From: Roseovarius sp.
Lineage (GTDB): Bacteria > Pseudomonadota > Alphaproteobacteria > Rhodobacterales > Rhodobacteraceae
Reading direction: 5' to 3'
NCBI GenBank assembly: GCA_027493545.1
Contig: JAOSKR010000002.1
Location: forward strand, 62,001 to 126,000
DNA: 64,000 bases
The notes under the pieces are model-generated. The model saw nothing but the letters and a program-made list of their open reading frames with translations. It had not been told where the DNA came from and made no database searches. The position numbers were made by a program, and so were the translations under genes. This document shows positions 20,180 to 28,449 of the stretch, one piece after another. The stretch's first letter is position 1; each line of letters opens with the position of its first letter.

Positions 20180-20929
20180 ATGGCCGGCCATTCCAAATGG
20201 GCAAATATCCAGCACCGCAAGGGCCGGCAGGACGCGGCCCGTTCCAAGCTCTTCTCCAAGCTGTCCAAGGAGATCACGGTTGCCGCCAAGATGGGCGATC
20301 CCGACCCCGACAAGAACCCGCGCCTGCGCCTCGCGGTGAAGGAGGCCAGGGGCCAGTCGATGCCCAAGGACAACATCGAGCGCGCGATCAAGAAGGCCAT
20401 CGGCGGCGAGGGCGACGAATACGAGGAAATCCGCTATGAGGGCTACGGCCCCGGCGGGGTGGCGGTGATCGTCGAGGCGATGACCGACAACCGCAACCGC
20501 ACCGCCTCGAACGTGCGTTCGACCTTCACCAAGCAGGGCGGCTCGCTGGGCGAGACCGGATCGGTCGCGTTCATGTTCGAGCGCAAGGGCGAGGTGAGTT
20601 ACGGCGCGGACGCGGGCGACGCCGACAGCGTGCTGATGGCGGCGATCGAGGCCGGGGCGGAGGATGTCGAAAGCTCCGATGACGGCCATGTCATCTGGTG
20701 CGCCGACACTGACCTCAACGAGGTCTCGGGCGCGCTCGAGGCCGAACTGGGCGAAAGCGAGAGCGCGCGCCTGGTGTGGCGGCCCACCACCACCACCGAG
20801 CTCGACCTCGAGGGCATGCAAAAGCTCATGCGCCTCATCGACGCGCTCGAGGACGACGACGACGTTCAGCGGGTGACGACCAATTTCGAGGCCTCCGACG
20901 AGGTCATGGACCAGCTCGCGGCCGAGTGA
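20180..20929 (+). CDS. yebC: YebC/PmpR family protein
   Basis: Intact 249-residue protein. The start [19 protein letters not shown] and the blocks [27 protein letters not shown] and [17 protein letters not shown] are diagnostic. The family comprises DNA-binding regulators (PmpR) and, in recent work, factors that relieve ribosome stalling at proline-rich stretches. The ATG at 20180 follows GGGAGCGCAAG. It is monocistronic. In many proteobacteria yebC neighbours ruvC; here it does not. Confidence 0.96.
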   Translation: MAGHSKWANIQHRKGRQDAARSKLFSKLSKEITVAAKMGDPDPDKNPRLRLAVKEARGQSMPKDNIERAIKKAIGGEGDEYEEIRYEGYGPGGVAVIVEAMTDNRNRTASNVRSTFTKQGGSLGETGSVAFMFERKGEVSYGADAGDADSVLMAAIEAGAEDVESSDDGHVIWCADTDLNEVSGALEAELGESESARLVWRPTTTTELDLEGMQKLMRLIDALEDDDDVQRVTTNFEASDEVMDQLAAE

Positions 20930-20947
20930 GCGACGGCCCGGAATGCC

Positions 20948-21020
20948 TGCCCGCCCCGGGCTCGACCCGGGGCTGCGGGATACCGGCGGCGAAGGCCCCG
21001 GCTCGGGGGCCGGGGCGGGT
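20948..21020. repeat. REP-like inverted repeat, second copy of the 5307 element
   Basis: Arms GCCCGCCCCGGGCTCGACCC... and its complement (ending GGGGCCGGGGCGGG at about 21020) reproduce the element after glyS, with minor changes. It lies between yebC and the LysE-type gene. Confidence 0.75.
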
Positions 21021-21092
21021 AACGAGGGCCGGGGGCCGGGGCGTGAAACGGGCGTGATCTGACGCCAAGCGCCATGATCCGGGAGGCAGGGC

Positions 21093-21689
21093 ATGCAGGC
21101 GGCGGTCGCGGGGTTCGCGCTGGGGTTCTCGCTCATCCTCGGCGATCGGGGCGCAGAACGCCTTTGTCCTGCGCCGGGGCTGCGCAACAGCCATGTTTTC
21201 GCCGTCTGCCTGACCTGCGCGCTGAGCGACGCGGTGCTGATCGCCGCCGGCGTCGCCGGTTTCGGGGCGCTGGTGGCGGCGGTGCCGGGGATCGAGGCGG
21301 CGATGCGCGTGGGCGGCGCGGGGTTCCTGATCTGGTACGGGGGCCGCACGCTTCATGCCGCCTGGAAGGGCGGCGAGAGGCTCGAGGCGGCGCCGGTGGG
21401 GGCGGTGGGGCTGCGCCCGGCGCTGCTGACCTGCCTCGCGCTAACCTGGCTCAACCCGCATGTCTGGCTCGACACGGTGGTGCTCCTGGGCGCGGTCAGC
21501 GCGCAATATGCCGACCGGCTGGCGTTCGCGCTCGGCGCCATGGCGGCGAGCTTCGTCTTCTTCTTCGGGCTGGGCTACGGCGCGAGGGTGCTGGCGCCGG
21601 TCTTTCAAAGCCCGGCGGCGTGGCGGGTGCTCGACGTGGTGGTGGGGCTGACGATGTGGGCGATCGCGGTGAAGCTTCTGCTGATGTGA
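21093..21689 (+). CDS. LysE/ArgO-family amino acid exporter (pair of compensating indels)
   Basis: 198-residue inner-membrane exporter with about six helices. After MQAAVAGFALGFSLIL the expected motif AIGAQNAFVLRRGLRNSHVF is scrambled: an extra G near 21142 and a missing G near 21180 shift about 12 codons, and both ends are back in frame. The remaining motifs fit ArgO: FAVCLTCALSDAVLIAAGVAGFG, LTWLNPHVWLDTVVLLG and a C-terminal helix WAIAVKLLLM. It probably exports arginine or lysine. No LysG/ArgP-type regulator is adjacent. Confidence 0.88.
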   Translation: MQAAVAGFALGFSLILGDRGAERLCPAPGLRNSHVFAVCLTCALSDAVLIAAGVAGFGALVAAVPGIEAAMRVGGAGFLIWYGGRTLHAAWKGGERLEAAPVGAVGLRPALLTCLALTWLNPHVWLDTVVLLGAVSAQYADRLAFALGAMAASFVFFFGLGYGARVLAPVFQSPAAWRVLDVVVGLTMWAIAVKLLLM

Positions 21690-21744
21690 CGGGCGGGGGC
21701 GGGAGCGCGCGATCCCCGGGGCGTGACGTGCCGGATCCGCTACA

Positions 21745-21937
21745 CGCCCCGGCCCCCGGGCCGGGGCCTCTTGTGCCGGCCGGGCGAGGCCCGGGTCAGG
21801 CCCAGGGCGCGCGAAGGTATTTCCGACCGGGCGCGAGACCTTGCATCGCGTCCCGTTGTGCCCCGCCCGGCGGGAACCGCCGGGCAGCCCCCGGCCGCCC
21901 CGGGCGGGCTTTGCCCCTCCCGCGGCCGGGTGTTGCC
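21745..21937. repeat. Palindrome-rich intergenic block (two repeat families)
   Basis: The 272-base gap 21690-21961 has no credible gene. At 21745-21810 a degenerate copy of the CCCCGG...CCGGGG element appears. At about 21864-21930 a second element occurs (CCCGGCGGGAACCGCCGGG, then GGGCGGGCTTTGCCCCTCC and CGCGGCCGGG) whose closest relative is at 27152-27247. Confidence 0.6.
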
Positions 21938-21961
21938 CTCTATAGGGAAGCCGTAGCGTCG

Positions 21962-23596
21962 TCAGAGATCGAGCGCTCCTTGCGCGCCGCGATCCTCCTC
22001 GCGGGCGGCGCGCTTGAAGGCGTCGTCGCGCCGCGCCGGCAGGCGCACGGCGCGGTCGCGCAAGGTCAGCGCGTCCGCGACGGTGACGATCTGGAGGCGC
22101 GGCACGGGGGTGAAGCCCTCCATCTCGAACTGGCCCGCCGCCGCGGCCTCGGCGATCATCGTCTTCTTGGGCTCGGTCAGGGTCAGGAAGATGCCGATCT
22201 CGGCATGCTCGCGCTCGATCACGCCGCGCAGGTCGCGGATCATGGCGACGCCCACGTTGTCGCCGGCCTTGACCGAGACGATGGCGCGGTGGGTCTTGCC
22301 GAAATAGATGTTGCCGTCGATGCCGCGATCGGCGCCCTTGCGCCCGAGATTGCCGGGCTGGGCGGCAATCAGGCTGAGCGCCCATTTCTCGAACTCGAAA
22401 TAGTAATTCTTGTCGTCGCGGCCACGCGCGGCCAGATCGCGCGCGCCACTGAGGTCCTGGGGCACGCCGTGGGTTTCGAACGCGACCTTGGGGAAGGCGT
22501 CGCGCAGGCGTTTCTCGATCAGCCCGATGGCGAGGTGGGTCACGTCGATGCCGATCCACTGGCGGCCGAGCTTTTCGGCGGCATGGACGGTGGTGCCGCA
22601 GCCGCAAAAGGGGTCGAGCACCACGTCGCCGGGGTTCGAGGAGGCGGCGACGATGCGCTCCAGGAGCGCCACGGGTTTCTGGGTGGGATAGCCGAGGCGT
22701 TCTTGGGCTTGGGACGATATTGGAGGAATATCGTCCCAAAGGCTTTGCACGCGATGTCCATGGCTTTCGTCGGCATACATTTTCAAGCGCAACGCGCCCG
22801 AAGGCTTGGATGGAAAGTGAAGGCGTCCTTCTTCATCATATCGCTTCATACGCTCCAGATTGCATGACCAACCATTTGGGTGCGGCTGGTAGGTCACACC
22901 GTTGCTCGCCGTGTAAGGATAGTGGAGGTTTGGTCTGACACCCGGATTGCGTAGCGTAACTGACTGCCAACGCCTGCCGTCAATGTCCATCTTTGGGTAT
23001 TTCTTCTCTATCTGGTCCTCGTCCAAAGCCTTAAATGGTTGGTTCCACGTCCGCATGGGGGACTTGCCATAGAAAAAGATCGTGTCTGTTACGTTTCCGT
23101 ATCCCATCGACACATTTCCATGCGCGAACGTTCTTTTCCAAACAATTTCGCTCCGAAAATTCCGCGCCCCGAACACTGCATCGAGCAGTATCTTCAGGTA
23201 ATGGCTCGCGGTGGGATCGCAGTGCAGGTAGAGGCTGCCGGTGGGCTTGAGCACCCGGTGCAGCTCCAAGAGCCGCACCGCCATCATCGCCAGATACGCC
23301 ATCATGTCGTTCTCGCCCAGAAACGAGCGCATCGCGCGCAGCATCTCGGCCGCCGCCCCGTTGCCCGAATGCATCACCTCGCCATAGGCCTCTTCGGCGG
23401 CGTCGGTCCAGTGCCAGGTGTCGTCGAACGCCTCGATCTGGGCGGCGGATTCGCTGCCTGAGGGGCCGCGGAAGAGCACGTTGTAAGAGGCGTTCGAGTT
23501 GAACGGCGGGTCGAGATAGATCAGATCGACGCTGTTGTCCGCGATCTCGTCGCGCAGGACGCCCAGGTTGTCGCCATAGTAAAGGTGATTGCCCAT
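21962..23596 (-). CDS. Beta-class site-specific DNA methyltransferase fused to a restriction-nuclease-like domain
   Basis: 544 residues, start MGNHLYYGDNLGVLRDEI at 23594-23596 behind GAGGAG. Motif IV DPPF is at 29-32 and motif I-like DPFCGCGTT at about 327-335, with the target-recognition region between them: the beta order of N4-cytosine or N6-adenine methylases. A C-terminal module (about 397-520) has KNYYFEFEKWALSLIAAQPG, then GADRGIDGNIYF and IVSVKAGD, resembling a PD-(D/E)XK core with Ser before V-K. So methylation and cutting may lie in one chain, or the module may only bind DNA. The recognition region (about 22700-23200) is clearly lower in GC than both ends. No separate restriction gene is adjacent. 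An in-frame extension upstream of 23596 is not convincing. Confidence 0.85.
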   Translation of the reverse strand: MGNHLYYGDNLGVLRDEIADNSVDLIYLDPPFNSNASYNVLFRGPSGSESAAQIEAFDDTWHWTDAAEEAYGEVMHSGNGAAAEMLRAMRSFLGENDMMAYLAMMAVRLLELHRVLKPTGSLYLHCDPTASHYLKILLDAVFGARNFRSEIVWKRTFAHGNVSMGYGNVTDTIFFYGKSPMRTWNQPFKALDEDQIEKKYPKMDIDGRRWQSVTLRNPGVRPNLHYPYTASNGVTYQPHPNGWSCNLERMKRYDEEGRLHFPSKPSGALRLKMYADESHGHRVQSLWDDIPPISSQAQERLGYPTQKPVALLERIVAASSNPGDVVLDPFCGCGTTVHAAEKLGRQWIGIDVTHLAIGLIEKRLRDAFPKVAFETHGVPQDLSGARDLAARGRDDKNYYFEFEKWALSLIAAQPGNLGRKGADRGIDGNIYFGKTHRAIVSVKAGDNVGVAMIRDLRGVIEREHAEIGIFLTLTEPKKTMIAEAAAAGQFEMEGFTPVPRLQIVTVADALTLRDRAVRLPARRDDAFKRAAREEDRGAQGALDL

Positions 23597-23789
23597 CGCC
23601 CGCGCTCCTCGCCCGCCGCTGCCGGCCTCTTTTTGCCCGCCTATCCTTGGCGGACCCTGGTTGACGAAGAGTTTACGCATGCGGGGCGGGCGGTGTCCAT
23701 GCCGGGCGGGGGCGACGGGCGGGGTGCCGCGCGCCCTGTGTGCCGCCGCGCCCTCGACATTCCCCGTGCCGCTCCCCTTAATGCGCGCC

Positions 23790-24704
23790 ATGAGCGACGA
23801 GACGAACCTGCCCGCCGCGAACCCGCTGCGCGGCGTCTTCTGGATGGTGGTGACCGGCCTGCTCTTTGTCGGCGTCATCGCGCTGGTAAAGTGGCTGGGC
23901 ACCCGCGTGCCGGCGCCGCAGGCGGCGTTCCTGCGCTACGGGTTCGGGCTGGTCGTCTTTCTGCCGGTGCTGCGGCCGCTCCTGCGGCTCAGGCCGGGCC
24001 GGCGGATCTGGGCGCTTTTCGCGGTGCGGGGGGCGATGCATTCGATGGGGGTGGCGCTGTGGTTTTTCGCCATGGCGCGGATCACCATCGCCGATGTCAC
24101 CGCAATGGGCTATCTCGCGCCGGTCTATGTCACGCTCGGGGCGGCGGTCTTTCTGGGCGAGCGGCTGGCGGTGCGGCGGCTGCTGGCGGTGGCGGCGGCG
24201 CTGGTGGGCGCGCTGATCATCCTGCGCCCGGGGTTTCGCGAGATCGAGCAGGGGCACGTGGCGATGCTCTTCACCGCGCTCTTTTTCGGCGCTTCCTATC
24301 TGATGGCCAAGCCGCTGGTGCAGGCGTGCAGCGCCGCGCAGGTGGTGGCGGTGCTGTCGGTCACGGTCACCATCGGGCTGGCGCCGCTGGCGGCGGCGAA
24401 CTGGGTGACACCGAGCTGGGGCGAACTGGCCATCCTCGCCTGCGTGGCGGTGGTTGCCAGCACCGGGCACTATACCATGATGCTGGCGTTTCGCGCCGCG
24501 CCGCTGGCGGTGACACAGCCGGTGACGTTCCTGCAACTGGTCTGGGCAGTGGCGCTGGGGGCGCTGGTCTTTGGCGAGCCGCTCGACCCGTGGGTGGTGG
24601 CTGGGGGCATGGTGATCGTGGCGTCGGTAAGCTTCATCAGCTTCCGCGAGGCGCAGCTCAAGCGCCGCACGCTGACCCCGCCGGTGCCGGCGACCAAGGT
24701 ATGA
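23790..24704 (+). CDS. DMT-superfamily (EamA) transporter
   Basis: About 304 residues with ten predicted helices in two EamA repeats (about 15-150 and 160-290). Repeat landmarks are FLRYGFGLVVFLPVLRPL with ADVTAMGYLAPVYVTLGAAVFLGERL, and later QPVTFLQLVWAVALGALVFGE. Probable metabolite exporter or importer of the RhaT/RarD type; substrate unknown. MSDETNLPAANPLRG at 23790 is the preferred start; an ATG nine bases upstream (23781) is equally in frame, and no clear ribosome-binding site separates them. It is divergent from the methyltransferase gene. Confidence 0.87.
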   Translation: MSDETNLPAANPLRGVFWMVVTGLLFVGVIALVKWLGTRVPAPQAAFLRYGFGLVVFLPVLRPLLRLRPGRRIWALFAVRGAMHSMGVALWFFAMARITIADVTAMGYLAPVYVTLGAAVFLGERLAVRRLLAVAAALVGALIILRPGFREIEQGHVAMLFTALFFGASYLMAKPLVQACSAAQVVAVLSVTVTIGLAPLAAANWVTPSWGELAILACVAVVASTGHYTMMLAFRAAPLAVTQPVTFLQLVWAVALGALVFGEPLDPWVVAGGMVIVASVSFISFREAQLKRRTLTPPVPATKV

Positions 24705-24726
24705 GCGGGGGGCGGGGCCGTGGCGG

Positions 24727-24835
24727 GCCGGGCTGAAGCCCGGCCTACGCCCGAAACCGGCGACGAAAGCCGGGAGAAAGCCGGGAAGAACGCCGGAAGA
24801 AAGCCGGAAGAAAGCCGGGCTGAAGCCCGGCCTAC
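24727..24835. repeat. Two direct copies of a 22-base self-complementary repeat flanking tandem GAAAGCCGG units
   Basis: The same 22-mer (core GCCGGGCTGAAGCCCGGC, then CTAC) occurs at 24727-24748 and 24814-24835. Between them lie several degenerate tandem units of about 11-13 bases of the form GAAAGCCGGGA. The same 22-mer occurs as both arms of an inverted repeat at 40072-40138. Confidence 0.85.
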
Positions 24836-24854
24836 GCCCGGCCTGCGCCACCTC

Positions 24855-25883
24855 TCAGGCGCGCGGGTCGAGCAGCTTGGCGAGGATGCGGTTGCGGGTG
24901 ATCTGGCCGATGATGCGGCCCCCCTCGGCCACGCCCACCGGCGCGTCGTGGCCCTGCGCGGCCTCCATCACCTGCCGGATGGAGGCGCCGGGGGGCAGGG
25001 TCGTCCCGGGCGTCCCGGCGGCGGGTTCCATCAGGTCGCGCGCGCAGAGCACCCCCAGCGGGTTCATGTGGGCCACGAATTCGGCGACATAGTCGGTGGC
25101 GGGGTTGGTGAAGATGTCCTGCGGCGTGCCGCATTGCACGATGCGCCCGCCCTCGAGGATGGCAATGCGGTCGCCGAGCTTGAACGCCTCGTCGAGGTCG
25201 TGGCTGACGAAGATGATGGTGCGCCCGAGCTTTTTCTGCAACTCGATCAGCTCGTCCTGCAGATGGTTGCGGATGAGCGGGTCGAGCGCCGAAAAAGGCT
25301 CGTCCATCAAAAGGATCGGCGCGTCGGTGGCAAAGGCGCGGGCGAGGCCCACCCGCTGCTGCATCCCGCCCGAAAGCTCGGCTACGCGGCGCTCGGCCCA
25401 GTCCGAAAGGCCCACGAGCTCCAGTTGGCGCTCGACCCGCTCGGCGCGCTCGGGACGCGGCACACCGGCCAGTTCCAGCCCCAGCCCCACGTTCTGGCGC
25501 ACGCTGCGCCAGGGCAGCAGCCCGAATTGCTGGAACACCATCGCGATATGGTGCTGGCGCAGCCGGCGCAGGGTGGCGGCGTCGGCATGGGTGACGTCGA
25601 CCATTTCCTGCCCGTCGAAGACCTCGACATGGCCGCGCGCCACCGGGTTGAGACCGTTGACCGCGCGCAGCAGTGTCGACTTGCCCGACCCCGAGAGCCC
25701 CATCAGCACCGGGATCTCGCCCGGCGCGACGGAAAGATCGCAATCGTGCACCCCCAGGATCTGGCCGGTTTCCTGCTGGATGTCGGCGCGGCTCTGGCCC
25801 GCATCCATCAGCGGCAGGGCGGCCTCGGGGGCGTCGCCGAAGACGATCGAGACGCGGTGGAACCGCACGGCGGTGCCGGTCAT
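24855..25883 (-). CDS. choV: Choline / glycine betaine ABC transporter, ATP-binding subunit
   Basis: 342-residue ATPase of the ProV/OpuA type. Walker A GLSGSGKST (about 62-70), Q-loop MVFQQFGLLPWRSV, signature LSGGMQQRV, Walker B ILLMDEPFSALD and switch FVSHDLDEA are all present. The C-terminal tail (VGVAEGGRIIGQITRNRIL) is a single CBS-like element. It starts MTGTAVRFHRVS at 25881-25883, overlapping choW by four bases. It drives uptake for the ChoX-ChoW-ChoV system of Sinorhizobium type. Confidence 0.94.
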   Translation of the reverse strand: MTGTAVRFHRVSIVFGDAPEAALPLMDAGQSRADIQQETGQILGVHDCDLSVAPGEIPVLMGLSGSGKSTLLRAVNGLNPVARGHVEVFDGQEMVDVTHADAATLRRLRQHHIAMVFQQFGLLPWRSVRQNVGLGLELAGVPRPERAERVERQLELVGLSDWAERRVAELSGGMQQRVGLARAFATDAPILLMDEPFSALDPLIRNHLQDELIELQKKLGRTIIFVSHDLDEAFKLGDRIAILEGGRIVQCGTPQDIFTNPATDYVAEFVAHMNPLGVLCARDLMEPAAGTPGTTLPPGASIRQVMEAAQGHDAPVGVAEGGRIIGQITRNRILAKLLDPRA

Positions 25884-26716
25884 TCGCGCCGCTCCATCCG
25901 CAGCATCCGGTCGAGCACGATCGCCACCACCACGATCATCAGCCCCGATTCGAACCCGAGCGCGATGTTGACGGTGTTGATCGCCCTGAGCACCGGCACG
26001 CCGAGCCCGTCGGCGCCCACCAGCGCCCCGATCACCACCATCGAGAGTGACAGCATGATGGTCTGGTTGAGCCCGGCCATGATCTGCGGCAGGGCAAAGG
26101 GCAGCTCGACCTTCCACAGCGTCTGGCGGTTGGTGGCGCCAAACGCCCGCGCCGCCTCGAGAAGCGGCTGCGGTGTGCTGGAGATGCCCAGATGCGTGAG
26201 GCGAATGGGGGCGGGAACCACGAAGATCACGGTGGCGATCAGCCCCGGCACCATGCCGATGCCGAAAAACACGATCGCCGGGATCAGGTAGACAAAGGCC
26301 GGCAGCGTCTGCATCAGGTCGAGAACCGGGCGCATGGCATCGTAAAGCCGCGGGCGGTGCGCCGCGGCGATGCCGATCGGCACCCCCATTCCCATGCAGA
26401 AGAGGCACGAGGCCAGCACCAGCGTCAGGCTTTCGGTGGTTTCCTCCCAGTAACCCTGGTTGAGGATGAAGAGAAAGCCGAGCGCCACAAGGACACAGGT
26501 CTGCCAGCGGCGCTGAAAGAGCCAGGTGAGGGCGACGAAGACCGCCACGATGACCAGAGGATGCGGGGTCTGCAAGACCCACAGGAAGGCGTTGATCAGC
26601 GCCTCCATGACCCGCGCCATGCCGTCGAAGAAGCCGGCGGCGTTGTCCTGCAGCCACAAAAAGAAGCCCTTGGCCCAGTGGCCGACGGGAATCTTGTGAT
26701 CGCTCAGCCAGTTCAT
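25880..26716 (-). CDS. choW: Choline ABC transporter, permease subunit
   Basis: 278 residues, intact. Start MNWLSDHKIPVGHWAKGFFLWLQDNAAGFFDGM at 26714-26716. The inner-membrane permease has the EAA-type loop EAARAFGATNRQTLWKVELPFALPQIMAGLNQTIM (about 180-215) that contacts the ATPase. ChoW homologues have the same opening and length. The stop overlaps the choV start, and its own start abuts the GIY-YIG-like gene, which interrupts the usual direct choX-choW order. Confidence 0.94.
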   Translation of the reverse strand: MNWLSDHKIPVGHWAKGFFLWLQDNAAGFFDGMARVMEALINAFLWVLQTPHPLVIVAVFVALTWLFQRRWQTCVLVALGFLFILNQGYWEETTESLTLVLASCLFCMGMGVPIGIAAAHRPRLYDAMRPVLDLMQTLPAFVYLIPAIVFFGIGMVPGLIATVIFVVPAPIRLTHLGISSTPQPLLEAARAFGATNRQTLWKVELPFALPQIMAGLNQTIMLSLSMVVIGALVGADGLGVPVLRAINTVNIALGFESGLMIVVVAIVLDRMLRMERRE

Positions 26717-27135
26717 CAGCTTGCCTTGTTCAGGGTTGTCCAGCCGGCCTCGCGTTCGGCGAGGATCGCCGCCTGTTCGATCATCACGCGCACGGATTTG
26801 GAGGCCATGTCGGCTGTCTGCCGAGTTCCGCCGATTGAAATGACAGCATCAATGCAGGCTTCTGGCAGGACAGTGCCGCCAGCAGTAAGGCGCTTGCACA
26901 GCAGTCGGTTGACCCAGATCGATGTTGTTTGGCTCACACCCGGCGTCCGATAATTCTGCATGCGCCGTCGCAAATTCACCGCTTCGCCAATATAGACCGA
27001 CCGGGAAACAGGAAATCGTATCCGGTATACTCCGCCGTCTGCCGGCAAGCGCGGGAACGTGAGTCCGTGGTCCTGCAAAAGGGAAACTTCACCAGCACTT
27101 TGCCAGTGAAACTCGATGGTCAGGGACGTCGGCAC
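26716..27135 (-). CDS. GIY-YIG-like nuclease domain protein inside the choline transporter operon
   Basis: About 139 residues. GGVYRIRFPVSRSVYIGEAVNLRRRMQNY (about 39-67) matches the GIY-YIG core: GVY, then VYIG, and the Arg-rich helix. A later Glu in VMIEQAAILAERE may be the metal ligand, by position only. GTG at 27133-27135 is the preferred start because sequence upstream is palindromic repeat; the frame stays open to 27192. GC is lower than choX or choW. The stop abuts the choW start. Together with the winged-helix frame at 27263-27467 it may be one gene split by the repeat. Function unknown: a DNA-repair or restriction role is family inference. Confidence 0.65.
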   Translation of the reverse strand: MPTSLTIEFHWQSAGEVSLLQDHGLTFPRLPADGGVYRIRFPVSRSVYIGEAVNLRRRMQNYRTPGVSQTTSIWVNRLLCKRLTAGGTVLPEACIDAVISIGGTRQTADMASKSVRVMIEQAAILAEREAGWTTLNKAS

Positions 27136-27151
27136 GACAGCACGGGTTGAA

Positions 27152-27247
27152 CCGCCCGGCGGTACCGCCGGGCAGCCCCATGCCGAAGGCATGCCTGCGG
27201 CATGACCCGCCCCCCGGGCGGGGGCTTTGCCCCCACCCGCGGCCGGG
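27152..27247. repeat. Palindromic repeat between the winged-helix and GIY-YIG frames
   Basis: CGCCCGGCGGTACCGCCGGG and CCCGGGCGGGGGCTTTGCCCCC with CGCGGCCGGGG match the second element at 21864-21930. Between the two matching parts is an extra small palindrome, ATGCCGAAGGCATGCCTGCGGCAT. Confidence 0.7.
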
Positions 27248-27262
27248 GACCGCCCTCAGGCA

Positions 27263-27467
27263 CATGGTGTTGCGTGCAGGGCACGTTCCTGATCGGTCCC
27301 GAAGATGGCCTCTCACGGCGTATGCGGCCCTCTTTAGCAAGCGCGCGGCACCGAGCATTGACTTGCTGGTGTCGCGATTTCGGACCCGGAATCAGCCGCG
27401 CGAGTTCCGCGTCGGAAATTCCGGGCCGTTCCTGGATCAGGGCGAGGATATCGTCCCTGAATGCCAC
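27263..27467 (-). CDS. Winged-helix DNA-binding domain frame, possibly 5' part of the GIY-YIG gene
   Basis: The frame opens with GTG at 27465-27467, three bases after the choX stop, with AGGGG before it. It reads ALIQERPGISDAELARLIPG and then RHQQVNARCRALAKEGRIRR, a winged-helix pattern seen as N-terminal domain in small nuclease or restriction proteins. The frame then continues into the palindromic repeat and stops at 27120 with unlike sequence, so I end the credible part near 27263. The GIY-YIG frame is offset from it (distance not a multiple of three). Either a REP insertion split one gene, or an indel lies within the repeat. Confidence 0.5.
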
Positions 27468-27470
27468 CCC

Positions 27471-28397
27471 TCAGAGCCCCAGAGCGGCCTTGACCGCGGC
27501 CACCCCGTCGCCGCCATCCCTGGTGGTCACGCCGTCGAGCCAGCCGTTGAGCACCTCCGGGTTGGCCTTGAGCCACGCGGCGGCCGCATCCTCGGGCTTC
27601 TTGCCGTCGTCGAGGATCGCGCCCATGATCTCGTTCTCCATCGCCAGGCTGAATTCGAGGTTTTCCAGCAGCTTGCCGACATTGGGGCATTCCGCGACAT
27701 AGCCGGCGCGGGTGTTGGTGTAGACCGTGGCGCCGCCCAGGTCGGGGCCGAACCAGTCATCCCCGCCGGTCAGGTAGGTGAGGTCGAAATTGGCGTTCAT
27801 CGGGTGCGGCTCCCAGCCCAGAAAGACGATCGGGTCGCCCTTGCGGTCGGCGCGCGCGACCTGCGCCAGCATCCCCTGTTCGGAGCTTTCCTTGACCTTG
27901 AAGCCCTTCAACCCGAAGGCGTCCTCGGCGATCATGTCGAGGATCAGGCGGTTGCCGTCATTGCCCGGCTCGATGCCGTAGATGGTGCTGTCGAGCGCGC
28001 CGGCATGCTCGCTGATGGTGCCAAACGAGGTGATGCCGAGCTTGGCGCCGGCGGCGTTCGTGGCCAGCGTGTACTTGGCGCCTTCGAGGTTGGCGCGCAC
28101 CGTATCGACGGTGCCGGCGTCGCGATAGGGGGCGATGTCGGCCTCCATCGTCGGCATCCAGTTGCCCAGAAAGACGTCGATGTCGCCCTTGGCGAGCGAG
28201 GTGTAGGTCACCGGCACCGACAGCACCTTGACGTCGGTGCCATACCCCAGCGCCTTCAGCACCGTGGTGGTGGCGGCGGTGGTGGCGGTGATGTCGGTCC
28301 AGCCGACATCCGACAGGCTGACGCTGTCGCATTCGGCCAGCGCGGGCGTGGCGGCAAGGCCGAATGCCAGCGCGGCGAGGGTCATACGCGTGTTCAT
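27471..28397 (-). CDS. choX: Choline-binding periplasmic protein
   Basis: 308 residues, start MNTRMTLAALAFGLAATPALA at 28395-28397 behind AGGGAG; signal peptide to about residue 21. It is a ProX/OpuAC-like type II binding fold. The GWTDITATTAATTTVLKALGY opening, the DVFLGNWMPTMEADI block and FLGWEPHPMN are hallmarks of ChoX, where an aromatic box with Asp binds the quaternary amine. First gene of the choX-(wHTH, GIY-YIG)-choW-choV unit. Confidence 0.94.
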   Translation of the reverse strand: MNTRMTLAALAFGLAATPALAECDSVSLSDVGWTDITATTAATTTVLKALGYGTDVKVLSVPVTYTSLAKGDIDVFLGNWMPTMEADIAPYRDAGTVDTVRANLEGAKYTLATNAAGAKLGITSFGTISEHAGALDSTIYGIEPGNDGNRLILDMIAEDAFGLKGFKVKESSEQGMLAQVARADRKGDPIVFLGWEPHPMNANFDLTYLTGGDDWFGPDLGGATVYTNTRAGYVAECPNVGKLLENLEFSLAMENEIMGAILDDGKKPEDAAAAWLKANPEVLNGWLDGVTTRDGGDGVAAVKAALGL

Positions 28398-28449
28398 GAG
28401 TGGTTTCTCCCTTTGGTTTTGCTGCGGGCACACGGGCCCGGTCGGGAGA

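Noticed and set aside
18188..21349. A 1053-residue open frame antisense to yebC and in a second frame of the SLC13 gene
   Set aside because: It is an artefact of high-GC coding DNA: repetitive Arg/Gly/Ala composition with no domain, and overlaps well-supported genes.
24750..24813. Possible small CRISPR or tandem repeat array
   Set aside because: Units of 11-13 bases are degenerate and have no regular spacers; no cas genes are near.
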